Of a stretch of DNA of 64,000 bases, positions 33,721-44,692 are shown one piece after another. Under the pieces are notes generated by a model. That model did not search any database. It was not told the origin of the DNA and saw nothing but the letters and a program-made list of their open reading frames with translations. Positions within the stretch are counted from its first letter, which is position 1. Every line of letters begins with the position of its first letter. The DNA is from Apodemus sylvaticus. Its lineage: Eukaryota > Chordata > Mammalia > Rodentia > Muridae. The translations under genes and the position numbers were made by a program. The stretch lies in contig NC_067481.1 of assembly GCF_947179515.1 (NCBI RefSeq), forward strand, positions 39,533,704 through 39,597,703, read 5' to 3'.

Positions 33721-33767
33721 CACAATCAGAATAATGTGAGGGAAAAAAAAGGAAAAAAAAATAAAGC

Positions 33768-33830
33768 CAGGTGCAGCAGCATGCACTTGTAATCTCAGCA
33801 CTGGGGGTGAGGTGGGGTGGAGCCCACGGG
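33768..33830 (+). mobile_element. B1 SINE 5' fragment
   Basis: AAGCCAGGTGCAGCAGCATGC, then AATCTCAGCACTGGGGG, truncated after about 60 bases. Confidence 0.65.
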
Positions 33831-34232
33831 AACCCTGGGGCCTTTTTAGCCAGGCAGGCAGGCAGGCCTACTTAAGGCCATCGCTCCCTCTACCTGTGCT
33901 CTTTCCTAAAGTCTCTCCCATCTTGCTCTGCTCCTGGCTCCCTCCCAACCTAGGGGATGACACCCAAAGCCGTCCTGACAGGAACATGCAAACATAGGAA
34001 CAGCCCCCTCTTCCCCCCAAAAGACATCCTGGTGTGTAACCAAGGGTCTCCTGTGCACCTGGTAGTCTAACACCTTCCTGTGCTTTGTCCTGTGTTCATC
34101 CTACTACCCACATCTGTAGACTTTTAACCCGGCAAAGAGAAGAGCCCCAGTCAGGAGTGTTTCCTGATAGACAAAGGGTTGTTTCGGAACAGACACCCAG
34201 TTTTACAGTGTGTAAACACAGCAGAGTAGTTG

Positions 34233-34238
34233 TTTATT
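34233..34238 (-). terminator. Synrg: Synrg distal poly(A) signal AATAAA
   Basis: Canonical hexamer on the minus strand, followed by TGTGTTT- and GGGTGTCTGTT-type downstream elements. Confidence 0.6.
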
Positions 34239-34446
34239 AGAATGTACACAAGGGAAAAGCTACACACCATCTTTTAACATACAGGACCATGTTCCACATC
34301 ATATACACAAGAAACCTGTTTCATGGTGGGCTTGCGACATTCATCAGGTTAGCTGGGCTGCAGCTATGACATGAGAGGTCACAGGTGGCCTGTTTAAAAG
34401 CCACTTGCACTATGTTCTCCATATAAAGAATGGAACTAAGTAAAAT

Positions 34447-34452
34447 TTTATT
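34447..34452 (-). terminator. Synrg: Synrg alternative poly(A) signal AATAAA
   Basis: Second canonical hexamer on the minus strand, 214 bases before the distal one. Confidence 0.4.
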
Positions 34453-36324
34453 GTAATGATACTTTGTTAGAAAAGTATTTGTAAAGTTTTTTTTTGTTTT
34501 GTTTTGTTTTGTTTTAAACTGAGTTGTTTCACATAAGCCCTATTTCTTGGCTGAACTTTGAAAGGAGGGGGCTTTTCAGTCTCCTTTGGTGTACCCTTTC
34601 CACAGGAGTGGTACCCAGTCTAGACAAACCACAGGCCACACACATCTTGACCTGCATTCTGGCATCTGCTGGAATGTCTACAGCAGGCTGCAATGACTCC
34701 TTCATGACAAATGTCTGAAAATGTCAGAGTTCCTTTGTTAACTGTTGAAGGGTGTTTGACCTTGAAGGTACTTAGAAGCCTTAGAACAGCCCCCAGTGCA
34801 AAGCAAGCATCTCCAATTTCTGCTTGAGAAATCTTTTTGATGTCACATAAATAGAAAAACGGGAAATAAGACCAAAAATAAAAACAAGCAAAACACCTAA
34901 AATACGTAGAGCAACACAAAATACTAATTTAAAATGTGTATCCCAGATGGTATGCCAACTAGCAGACTCAGACAGGGAAGCTCAGATCATTTCCATGTGC
35001 ACCTTGAGACCCTTCTGTCTCAAGCATGTCCACACAGGTCACACAGCAACCACAGGACAGAAAAGGCAAGGCCAGCACCCAGCCACAAGTGCTTATTAGT
35101 TGCCATTCAAACTGTGGGTGCAGCTGCCCGACACAATGCACAGCGTGGAGAAGAGTAACCTTGGTTACTGTTTCCAAGGACACGGACCAGGCTCTTGGCT
35201 AACAAGAGCTGAGGTAAAGCTGAATGCAACATGAGTCATTTTAATACATGCGTGCAGAGAAAATCAGCCGGCTAATATCGCACACTCCCCTAACCCCTGG
35301 TGGAGGATTCTGACTAAGCCTTTGAGGCATTAAACAGTCAATAATTTTCGTGGTAAAGGCTTTCTGCTTACACCCACTGAATTTTCCTCTGGCACCTCCC
35401 AAGGAGTGACTAACCCTATGGTAAGGAATTTTAACTGAGGCATCCTGGACTACGTCGAGGAGTGGAGGCGATCTAGGTACTTTAACAGAAGTCATGGGTA
35501 CAGGCCACTGGGCAGAAAATACTTCACATAGCATTTTCAGAACATGCTTCAGTGGTGTAAATGTGGCTAAACTGGGGACATTGCTAATGCTAAGGTCAAT
35601 CCTAGAGTAAAGACTGGAGGGCCTACTTGTTACTCTGTGGCGTGGAGAGACACTGGAGGGGCCATTACAAGAGTGTACTGAAAAGCAGCCTACCTCTGAG
35701 TGTGGAGTCTCCACACTCCACCAGCCCTGGCGAGGGGAAGGCCATGTGGTCACAATGCACAGCTTTCTGAATATCAGGAGCTGGAGATGATGTCATCTGG
35801 AACAGATGAGTAAACGGACCATCGGCTCTTCACCCTGCCTTCTGGGCCACAGCAAGGCTAGGAGAAGCTGCATCAACAGCTGCAAATGATCCGATCTTGG
35901 GGAAAACACACAAGGTACAAGATGGAACAGCACAGACACCCCTCAGGAGGAAGGGGAGATGATGAATTGTGTAAAAGCAAGAGTGAGATAGACAAAACCT
36001 AACATTTTAGACTTCCAAATAAAAACTGCATCAGCTGAGGGATGCATGTGCGATCCAGAGAGTCTTCCCAAAGCCCAGACCCACGCGCCAGAGAGAGAGC
36101 TGTCCCAGAGTCCCTGGCTTCTCCTCGGAACAAGCCCTTTTAACCACTTCAGCTTGCGTTCTCTTGGTTTTATGCATTTTGTTTATCTGACAAATTCCTA
36201 TACCAGTGTAAGACTTTTCCTTTGAAAATTCAGTGCTGTTTATAACCACTTTCCTCTGCTGCATCTGAAGTGTACGTGTATACACAAACACACACCCTAC
36301 CTTACTGTTCCTCTCATTATGACA

Positions 36325-36567
36325 GCGGCTCTCAACCTGTGGGCCTGACATCCGTGACATCGTGATGACCCCTGTAGAGGGTGTCAATGACCTTTTCACA
36401 GGGTTCACTTAAGACCATTGGAAAACACAGATATTTACATTCTGATTCGTAACACTGGCAAAATTAGTTATGAAGTAGCAACAAAAGTAATTTTATGGCT
36501 AGGGGGTCACTACAACATGAGGAACAGTATTAAAAGGTCCCAGCATTAGGAGGGTTGAGAATCACTG
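36325..36567 (+). mobile_element. URR1-like hAT non-autonomous DNA transposon
   Basis: The best-preserved of three copies. CTCTCAACCTGTGGGCC at the left and AGGGTTGAGAATCACTG at the right form the inverted terminal repeats. The body has AAGTAGCAACAAAAGTAA and CATGAGGAACAGTATTAAA. It lies inside the Synrg 3'UTR, antisense to the gene. Confidence 0.85.
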
Positions 36568-36962
36568 TGCTAGGCCCAGAACTCCCTCTCACCCTGAGTC
36601 CGTTCTCAGACCTCTCCTGATGTACTGCCCAGTCCAGCACCGCTGGCTCCTATGCAGTCTTCTTTGTGGACAGCGGCCACTACGAAGAGATTTCAGTCCA
36701 CGGCTGTAATCTGGTGGGAAAACACCATGCTTGGTGCTATGCTTGATGTTGAGGCAAAACAGCAGGTTCTCAATAAAGGCTCCAAGGGGAAGGACGCACA
36801 TCCTGGACACAGGCTCTGGGCTGTCAAAGCAGGGAAGGCAGGAAGGGGAAGAGGTGAGGTGCCACAGGAGGTGACTATGTGTCCTCCTGGCCTGCCGCTG
36901 TGCAGTGGAGACAGCAGTGCTCTCTTTACCAGGACAGAGCATCAGTTTAATCACAAGCCTTT

Positions 36963-36968
36963 TTTATT
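36963..36968 (-). terminator. Synrg: Synrg proximal poly(A) signal AATAAA
   Basis: Canonical hexamer about 600 bases after the stop codon. If used, it gives a short 3'UTR without the hAT element. Confidence 0.4.
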
Positions 36969-37194
36969 CACTTCAAGTGTTTAAAAGCTAAATGCAGAAA
37001 AGTGTGTTCTGCCTCCTAGGGCCAAAATGATGGATATATAAGTGAGCCGGCTGGAGACAAACTCGTGGAATCTGGTCCTAGCAGAAGTTATTTTTCTTCT
37101 TTTGTTAACGTTTCACATACACTTCAGCAGAAGATTACTCCTCACAGAAAACTTTGGTCTGCGTTTTAAATTATCTAGAGAGGAACAAGAGAAG

Positions 37195-37293
37195 CAGGGT
37201 ATGGTGGCATGTACCTGTGATCCAGCACTTGGGAGGCGACAGGGAGCCCTGATGCAAATTCAAGGTCATCAAGGCCCTATCCTTAAGAAAGAA
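37195..37293 (+). mobile_element. Old B1 SINE
   Basis: GGGTATGGTGGCATGTACC, CAGCACTTGGGAGGCGAC and AAGGTCATCAAGGCCC. Confidence 0.7.
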
Positions 37294-37568
37294 AATCAAA
37301 CCATCCACAACAACAAAGCCAGAGGAGATAAGCAAGCAAGCGTCCAGTGCCACGGGCAGTTTGGGTCTAGCAATTTACCTCAAGTCTCAAAGAGGGGCAG
37401 GTGGCAGCAGTGACAGAAGGTTTTCTGGTGGGACCCTACCTCCTGGGGAATGCTTCAAAGAGACCGGTGGAAGGGGACTTTGCAGTACTTGCATTCTATT
37501 TATTGATTTCTGTCACCCTAAGTCCTGTGACAGAAACAACCAAAAAATCAGCTTCATTGAACAGCTTT

Positions 37569-37700
37569 TCAGAGCAGATCCGGTAAGAGGAGGCCGGGAG
37601 GCTTGGGTTCGACACAGTTGATCCAGAAGTTGGCACAGCTGGCGTGGTACTGGTGTCCCCCATAGGCCAGCTTGAAACTGTCAGTCTCTGAGTTGAACGC
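37569..37700 (-). CDS. Synrg: Synrg last coding exon
   Basis: Phase 0 exon after a TTCTGGCAG acceptor. It encodes 43 residues plus TGA (complement at 37569-37571), starting AFNSETDSFKLAYGGHQYHA and ending PKPPGLLLPDLL, the invariant C-terminus of gamma-synergin. Two Cys (SCANF, NCV) sit in this tail. Confidence 0.96.
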   Translation of the reverse strand, partial: AFNSETDSFKLAYGGHQYHASCANFWINCVEPKPPGLLLPDLL

Positions 37701-38822
37701 CTGCCAGAAACAGAGGGGGGGGGGGGCAAGTCAGGCTCTTCCTACATCTAAGAGCTCAGCAGCCACCACGGGTGTCCCCAGGTGTCACCAAGGCCAAGGC
37801 TCGAGTGGCACACACAGACAAAAGCTGAAGGTGGCTACAGGATCCAAGTAGGAAAGTTTTACTTATTTTTACTGCTAATTAAAGGTATAAAAGTCAGTAC
37901 CATCTAACCTAGTTTCAGCAAAGGGCCCAGTCTTCACAGAAAAGGCAGACAGAAGTTACAGGAGAGAAAAAGGGGCAGGACACAGGAGGGAATCAAAATA
38001 GCCAAGGGCTCTGGGTAATCGGTTCCCTCACTGTAAAGGTCATGCTCCCTGGAGGCTGCCATTGCTATAACATGTGGCCCCTTAGGTCTGTGGCTAACAT
38101 CGTCCCTAGCAGTTCTATCAGGACTGAAAACCGTTTAAAAGAGTTAGAAATCAATTGATAATAACTCTGGTTCTCAACCTGTGAGTCAGGGCCCATGTCA
38201 GGTCGTGTATCGATATTTACATGACGATTTGTAACAGCGGTGAAATCACAGTTATAAAGTACCCACAAAATAATTTTATGCTTGTGGGTCACCACAGCAC
38301 AAAGAAGTGTATTACAGGGCCGCAGCGTTAGGAAGGTTGAGAACCACTGGTGTAATGCCGTCAGGGGCTGACACCTGAGTGGACGGACGTACGAGAGCCC
38401 TCCTCATCTGTAGCTCAGCCACCCACAGCAGCTAACGGTCTGCAGTTTGTTTTCTTAAACACCACAGATAAAGTCCTACAACCCACATGATTTGATGTTT
38501 TGTCTGTCATCCACTAAATCCCAAAGCTCTGCCATCTCATTCTCTGTCACTACAACTTCTAGTCTTCCAGAAGGTGCTGATCCGTGGCAGAGAGAAATAC
38601 CAAAAACAGCAGAAGCTGATTAGCAGCTACGAGCATGCAGACAGGACAGCAGTGGCCCCACAGAGACGCATTAGTTGATTTGATCAAACATTATGGGGAC
38701 GAAAATGAGTCAGTAGAGGATTCATGATTGGTACAGTCCAGGACAACAACAGAATTATCTGTTGGCCTCTCACACACAAGACTGAGATGGAGACACTAAA
38801 GTCACATGTAGCTGGCTCATAC
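37701..38822 (-). other. Synrg: Synrg intron
   Basis: 1.1 kb with a G-run near the acceptor (37717-37727) and a URR1-like element (38165-38350). The rest is unique. Confidence 0.8.
38165..38350 (+). mobile_element. URR1-like hAT non-autonomous DNA transposon
   Basis: CTCTGGTTCTCAACCTGTG left end and GGTTGAGAACCACTGG right end are complementary terminal repeats. It lies 1.6 kb from the copy at 36.3 kb, in the same orientation. Confidence 0.85.
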
Positions 38823-38858
38823 TTTTTTAGGCTGTCCTTCTGCAGGCGTCTCTTCTTT
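38823..38858 (-). CDS. Synrg: Synrg 36-nt exon
   Basis: A symmetric 12-codon exon (KEETPAEGQPKK). The acceptor is TTTCAG; the donor is a run of A followed by GTATGAG. It is phase 0 at both ends, so it could be skipped without frameshift. The peptide is charged and hydrophilic, with no known motif. Confidence 0.93.
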
Positions 38859-39206
38859 CTGAAATGTTGAAACCATAAGGTCAAAAAAAAAAAAAAAGCT
38901 AATCAGCAAGTCCCGGGAACAGGCCTCTTGCCTCCAGGTAAATCCACAGGGCCTGGCACTCTCGCTCCCACCCACCCCTGTCCCTGGGGTGAATCCAAAG
39001 CTCAGCAGGGAGGGAAGGACTCTGTTTACTCCCTCAGCAACTCCCCCACTACCCCCTGGAAAAACAGATCTGCTTCTATAGACCTTTCTAGACTTCCAAC
39101 ATCCCTGCCTCTGGTCACAGCGCTTGTGAAGGGGGCTATATTCGGCTGCCCCTGAAATCATGTTAGGGATGAACCCTGCCACTGACGAAGGAAGACCAGG
39201 ACTTAC
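38859..39206 (-). other. Synrg: Synrg intron
   Basis: 348 bases, no recognisable repeat apart from an A run on the plus strand at 38882-38897, which forms the acceptor's T-rich tract. Confidence 0.85.
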
Positions 39207-39317
39207 CCGGCTCCTGGAGTCCACATTTAAGAGACACACTCCACAAGCCAGCTCCTGAGCGTTTTTGATCCCAGGCCGTAACATACAGGAGGAAAAATCC
39301 AGTGAATTCTCGTCTGG
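39207..39317 (-). CDS. Synrg: Synrg 111-nt exon
   Basis: A phase 0/0 exon of 37 codons, beginning PDENSLDFSSCMLRPGIKNA and ending NVDSRSR. It has a TCCTCAG acceptor and a CGG|GTAAGT donor. The CxxxCxLLNVDSRS region is conserved to the C-terminus of human SYNRG as I know it. Confidence 0.95.
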
Positions 39318-39399
39318 CTGAGGATGACAGGAAAGACAGGTAAGGATGTAGCAGTTTCAAATACTATGTAGGTCAACTATAACATGAAGTCAACTAATG

Positions 39400-39560
39400 G
39401 CACCAGTGCTTGGCTTCCAAAAATCTGCCGAGTAGCTGCTATGTTCTAGTAGCTAGCAAATGCTAAATGGGAATAAACTGCTCTCTAGCCTTGGGGACCT
39501 CATGGTCTAGGGTGGAGCAAGGTGTGGAGCACTCCCGGGATGCTATGGTACTTATTTTGG
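39400..39560 (+). mobile_element. Possible L2 3'-end fragment
   Basis: Loose resemblance to the L2 phrase for an end consisting of 'ctgctatgt...ggggacctcatggtctag' (around 39436-39515). Strongly diverged. Confidence 0.3.
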
Positions 39561-40369
39561 GGTAAGTACTGAGTGTCCAGGCACTCAACAGAGGCATTTA
39601 GCCAAGAGAGTGCTTCCTGGAACTCAATCATCCTGGCTGAGTACTGGTGATGCGGTAGGTAGGAGGTGAAGGTCAGTGGGTGATGGGCTGATGAGAGGAA
39701 GGAGAGGCCAGGATGATCGACACACAGCAGCACGACTCAGATACTTAAGCAAAAGTTCAGCTACGAAAGGAAATCGAGGGTGGGAGATGAGCCAAGGCGA
39801 GGGGGAGGAGACGAGGCCAGAACATCAAGGATCCAGAGAGGAACGGAAGGAGGAGAGACAGGACCAAGCACACATTGCTGGCCCCAACCTGCCTTCTGCA
39901 GTGTCAGCAAGAGACTAGGGGTTGGGGGGCAGTCCGCAGGGCAAGGCTTCAGTTAGAAGACAGCAGAGGGACTTGTTGCAAGGGCTGTTACGGGGGCAGA
40001 ATCTACAGGCCCTGGGCATGTGCAGGCTCTGGATGGGAGGAGGGAGGCTTGGGCAGATGAGAAGCTGCACTTTAAGGCCAAGGACAGAGGAGAGAATAGT
40101 TTGGTTCAGGCTGAGTTGTAGCTGGCAAGGTCAGAGGTGCAGGTGGTGGGGACCTACAAATGCTAGGAGAGATCCGAGAGTCAGCAGCCAGGGACAGGTA
40201 CAGAAAGGAGCAGCTGCCGGGCATGCTTATCCAAGCCTGTGCTTATCTCTTTACAGGCATTATCCAGCTTATCCTTCCGTGAATGGACAAACAAACAACA
40301 AAAATCCACGAGAGTGCAGTGCAATGATTAAAGGGGCGGGTCTTAGTTTTGAAAACAGCTGTCAGTTTC

Positions 40370-40720
40370 TTAAAGATTAAATATGCATTTGCTGTATGAG
40401 CTTGCAGTTTCATTTCTGGATATTTATCCAAGAGAAAGGAAAATATATGTCAACAAATCTTGTTCCAAAAAAAAAAAAATCCAAAACCAAACCGTTCATA
40501 GCAACTGTATCCATATTAGCCAAATCTGGCACTAACAAATGTCTAGTAATAAGAAAATGGATAAACAAGTCGTGGCGTGTTGATACAATAGACTATTACT
40601 CAGCCAGGGAGCAAAGTGATTATTTGATTAACATGGCTACATTTCAATATTATGATAGTAAGCAAGCCAGATACAAGAATGCTAACATTTGATATCGCTT
40701 CTCATTTATAAAGCTTCCCC
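40370..40720 (+). mobile_element. Ancient L1M fragment (ORF2 end/3'UTR)
   Basis: Diagnostic old-L1 phrases: TTCATAGCAACTGTATCCAT, AAATGGATAAACAAGTCGTGG and ATAGACTATTACTCAGCCA, in order on the plus strand (antisense to Synrg). Frame destroyed. Confidence 0.75.
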
Positions 40721-40727
40721 CCCGCCC

Positions 40728-40857
40728 CCAGACAGGGTTTCTCTGTGTAGCCCTGACTGTCCTGGAACTCATTTTGTAGACCAGACTGGCCTTGAACTCA
40801 GAAATCCGGCTGCCTCCAAGTGCTAGGATTAAAGACATGCACCACCACTGCCCAGCT
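40728..40857 (-). mobile_element. B1 SINE (reversed)
   Basis: B1 complement from AGACAGGGTTTCTCTGTG to CACCACTGCCCAGC; inserted at the edge of the L1 fragment. Confidence 0.92.
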
Positions 40858-40999
40858 ATTTATAAAGTATTAAAACAAAGGAATCTCTAGCTATGGAAAT
40901 CAGGGTAGCAGTGGTTTTTAGAATCAGATCAGGGTTGACTATGAAAAGAGATAGAGTGAACTTTAGGCATGGACAAAAATGTTCTGAATATTTTCTAGG

Positions 41000-41119
41000 C
41001 CTTGTGGCACAGGACCTTAATTCCAGCACTTGGGAGGCAGAGGCAGGTGGGCCTCTGTGAGCTGGAGGCTAGCCTGGTCTGCAGAGGGAGTTCAGGACAG
41101 CTGGGGCTACAGAGTAAGG
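41000..41119 (+). mobile_element. B1 SINE
   Basis: CCAGCACTTGGGAGGCAGAGG and GCCTGGTCTGCAGAGGG; opposite in orientation to the B1 ending 142 bases away. Confidence 0.85.
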
Positions 41120-41339
41120 TGCCCTCTTTAAAAAATCCAAAACCAACCAACCATACAAAACACCTGAAAACTAAAACAGCAGCAGAGAGTGTATGTTCAC
41201 ACCATCATAAACTCCAAATTGCCAAATGAGTTTCACAGAACATGTATTTTCTTCATTTTTACACATCTTTTTGGACTCATAGTCAACTTTTGTTTGTTTT
41301 CACATATAATACTGGCACGAATGTTGGCGATTTACATTT

Positions 41340-41540
41340 TAATATTTTTTATGTGTATGGGTGCGTGCTCATCTGCATCTCTGTGTAGCACATGCAGGCT
41401 GTGCCCATAATCACCAGGAGCGGGCATCAGAGCCCCTTGGAACTACTTGTGAGCTTTTAGGTGGATGCTGGGAATTGAACTTGGCTCTTTTCTTCAAGAG
41501 CAGCCAGTACTTCTAACCACTGAGCCATCTCCTCTGGCCC
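41340..41540 (-). mobile_element. B3 SINE (reversed)
   Basis: GATGCTGGGAATTGAAC and CTAACCACTGAGCCATCTCC. Confidence 0.85.
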
Positions 41541-41787
41541 TAATCAGACAACAAAAACATTTTGAATACTTCACTGGTCAAAGCCTTGATGACCGCTGGA
41601 CAGTCATTTCTCAGCTTTTGTGCTGTTTGAAGGCGAATGCTTTAGACATCTTTAAGATCTGCATTATCAGCATTTTTTCTCAGTCACTTTCTTAAATGTA
41701 AACAGCCAGCAGAATAGCAAGTCAAGCCCCAGTGACACACTTTCTGACTTCCATTTTGTAAGTACCCCTATCATGGCTGATTCCGTG

Positions 41788-41795
41788 TGACGTCA
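41788..41795. promoter_or_regulatory. Perfect CRE octamer TGACGTCA
   Basis: Palindromic CREB/ATF consensus in intronic unique DNA. Function unknown. Confidence 0.3.
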
Positions 41796-42175
41796 TTAAA
41801 CATGGAGCTGGGAAGAACTGCCCAGCAACAGAACTTCCTGGTGGTTATACCATCCAGGTCCAGTACCACTACACTAGGTGAGCAGTCCACATTTATCCAA
41901 GACTGCTCTGGTTTTCATACCCTAGTCCTGAGCATTAGGGATGGTTTGATATCATGTTACTGGATCAGGGACTATTGGAGAAATAATTACAGTGTGGGGA
42001 AACCATAAGACTTGAAATCAGTCAAATTAATAAAATCCCTTGAACACCTATTTACGAGGGGAGCCCAGGAAAGCAGATGAGAAGTGCAGGCTGTAATGTG
42101 TCACGAGAATGGTAGACTCTGCACACTTACCCGGTGAGTAAATTAATCTCCCAAATGATAAAATTAGCTCCCTTA

Positions 42176-42297
42176 GGCAGGCAGTGGAGGCAGCACTCAG
42201 GAGGCAGAGGCAGGTGGATTCCTGAGTTCAAGGCCAGCCTGGTCTACAGAGCAACTTTCAGAACAGCCAGAGCTACACAGAGGAACCCTGTTTTGAA
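42176..42297 (+). mobile_element. B1 SINE with 5' deletion
   Basis: GGCAGGCAGTGGAGGCAGC lacks the CCTTTAATCC block. It continues GGAGGCAGAGGCAGGTGG and CAAGGCCAGCCTGGTC. Confidence 0.85.
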
Positions 42298-42501
42298 AAA
42301 CAGAAATCAAACGGAATGAACAAAATTAGCCCTCTTAAACACGCTCCCATGAGCACTGGATTATATTGTATATGACACTGATCAATGGCTGCAATTAAGC
42401 CATCCTGCAACACGCTGCTGGACCCTGACCACCAACTTTCACTGGCAAGTATTTCACATATTTAGTGAAGATTAAGACATAGTCATGTTATATATACCAG
42501 C

Positions 42502-43092
42502 TTTTTAAAATTACTGATATTTTATTTTATGTGTATGAGGGTTTTGCCCACATGTCTTTGCATCCCACGTGTGTCTAGCACCACTAGATGCTAGGAGAGA
42601 GGATCAGATTTTCTAGAACTGACCTTATAGGTGTTTGTTAGCTGCTGTGAGGGGGCTGGGAACTGAACCAGGTTCTCTTCCAGAGCAGTGTGGTGGTTTG
42701 AATAAGAATGGTCCCCATAAGCTCATATACTGGAATGTTTAGTCAGCAGGACTAGCACTATTTGAGGATTAGAAGGAGGGGTGCCTGGTTAGAGGAAGTA
42801 TGTCACTAGGGTAAGTCTCTGAGGTGTCAAGAGCCCAAGGCAGGCTCCGAGTCTTCCTCTTCCTCCTGTCTGTGGATCCAGATGTACAACTTTCAGCCAC
42901 TTCTCCAGCACCATGTCTGCCTGCATGCTGCGATGCTTGTCACCATGAAGACAATGGCCTCTAAAATTGTAAGCCGGCCCCAGTTAAATGCTTTCTGTCA
43001 TAAGAGCTGCAGTGGTCATGGTGTCTCTTCACAGCAGTAGAACCTGGACTAAGACTAACAGCTCCTAACTACTGACCATCTCTCTAGCCGCA
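42502..43092 (-). mobile_element. B3 SINE (reversed), split by an LTR
   Basis: The SINE's 3' side is at 42502-42688 (ends CTGGGAACTGAACC...TCCAGAGCAG). Its 5' head resumes at 43061-43092 (GCTCCTAACTACTGACC, CTCTCTAGCC). The solo LTR lies between the two parts. Confidence 0.75.
42689..43060 (+). mobile_element. Solo LTR, ERVL-MaLR type
   Basis: A 372-base block with TG...CA termini: starts TGTGGTGGTTTGAATAAGAA, has CTTCTCCAGCACCATGTCTG and CCCCAGTTAAATGCTTTC, ends GACTAAGACTAACA. This matches mouse MT-like LTRs in type and length. It has no internal retroviral genes. Confidence 0.75.
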
Positions 43093-43289
43093 CCCCAGCT
43101 TCTTAAACTGTGGGTAATGACCTCCAAGATGGCGGGGAGGGGGGTAGGGGTGTCACTTAATTCAGTATGGGAGCTACAGAAAGTTGGCAGTAGTAAAAGG
43201 TTTCTGAATATGCAGCCACCAAACGCTGATAAGAGTTGAGTGCTAAGGAACTGAGGTATTGTGGCAGCACTCCTCTGCGGTGTGTCTTA

Positions 43290-43297
43290 TGACGTCA
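43290..43297. promoter_or_regulatory. Perfect CRE octamer TGACGTCA beside an NRF1-like site
   Basis: TGACGTCA, with CTGCGCATGC (NRF1-like half site) about 50 bases downstream. Intronic; could equally be part of an unrecognised old repeat. Confidence 0.3.
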
Positions 43298-43690
43298 CCG
43301 CAGTCCTAGCACTGGATATACTACATAGAGCTCACACTGCGCATGCTGACCACACGCCAGTGAGTGTGGCCTCCGTGCTCAGATCCTAGACGGCTGCTGT
43401 CAGTTGCAGAGTTCTTACCGTATGCACATAGGTTCCTGTTTTCATAGAGACAAAACCCTTGCACTACAGAAAACAAAGACTTTTCATATTTTTCTGCTGC
43501 TATCGTTTAGCATCTAAGTAGCAAATCAGTGTATCTTTCTCTTGCTATTTGTCACAGCTTGACTTAAAATTGCTGTTAAATTGCTTACTTGAGTTTAATT
43601 TTAAAAAAATTAAATGAATTTTGGCTTGGGAATAATATAGCAATTCATTTTTGTTGTTTCTTTTTATTTGTTGTGTTTTGTTTTGTTTTG

Positions 43691-43817
43691 AGAAAGGGTC
43701 TCTCTGTGTAGCCCTGGTTATCCTAGAACTTACTATGTAGATCAGGCTATCCTCGAACTTAGAGATCTACCATCCTTTGCATTGTTGGGATTAAAGGTGT
43801 GCATGCACTACCTAGTA
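43691..43817 (-). mobile_element. B1 SINE (reversed)
   Basis: GAGAAAGGGTCTCTCTGTGTAG and GGGATTAAAGGTGTGCATG, with a (GTTTT)n tail remnant. Confidence 0.85.
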
Positions 43818-44491
43818 TAGAATCTCTAACAATTTATAAAATAGCCTTAAACATATTTCAGCCATTTTGTACCTCGTGTTTATGTGAAGTGTTCTCAGCA
43901 TTGACAACTAATAAATCAAAATGTTGATCAACCCTCAAACATGAAAATGCTCACTATTCTACCCTGAGAAATCAGACATTCAGCCCAGATGGAATTCTTT
44001 ACGAGACACAAAGGATCACATTCATCTTGTTAGCATGCAACCTTGCTTATATGTGCAATAAATAATAAAATCACATGTTTACCAAAAGACGATTTAAAAT
44101 AAGTGTCTTCATGATTTACTAGCAGTAAACATTTGATTTCATACCTATCTTATATACTTATATACATAAACATTCCTCAGGTAGAAAGGAGTTGTGGCAG
44201 ATAGTTTAAAGGCATGTACCGTATATGACCTGCTTACAGAGCCAAGCCCCAGGGTCAGCTGGAAGGTCTAGCCCGAATGCTTAGCAGTAATGCACGTCTA
44301 CTGTGGTGCACAGAAAATGGGCATTAGGGAAAGAGCCTGGTGGCAGTCAGTGCTCCATGCTCTTTGCCAACATTCATTCTCCCTGGACTAATGGTATGAA
44401 AAGCTTCCCAGCGTCCTTGACATCAGTCGTGGCTACGTCGCCTGCACGGCCAGTAAGTCATGAATGACATGCTGGAAGGGAGCCTTTGATG

Positions 44492-44692
44492 TGTTGGCTC
44501 AAAGGTTAAGAGCACTGGTTGCTCTTCCAGAGGGTTCGGTTCCCAGTACCCGAATTGTGGCTCACAAACATCTGTAACTAGTTTCAGGGAATCTGACTTC
44601 CTCTTCTGGCCTCCCTGGGCACCAGGCATGTGGTGCACAGATATACATCCAAGCAAGCCACCCATACATATAAAAAATCATAATAAAACTCA
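44492..44692 (+). mobile_element. B3 SINE
   Basis: GGTTAAGAGCACTGGTTGC, GGCACCAGGCATGTGGTGC, tail with AAATCATAATAAAAC. The first 15 bases of the head are degraded. Confidence 0.85.

Larger units (their letters stand above)
31580..34214. other. Intergenic gap between convergent Dusp14 and Synrg
   Basis: About 2.6 kb with a tRNA-type SINE at 32623-32725, an A-rich run at 32440-32465, and a purine-rich duplicated segment at 33640-33720. A B1 fragment lies at 33768-33830. No exon recognised. Confidence 0.7.
34215..37568 (-). other. Synrg: Synrg 3'UTR
   Basis: About 3.35 kb from the stop codon to the most distal poly(A) signal on the minus strand. It contains a URR1-like hAT element (36325-36567), an old B1 (37195-37293) and a (GTTTT)n tract (34490-34515). 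Which of three AATAAA signals is used cannot be decided here. Confidence 0.65.
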
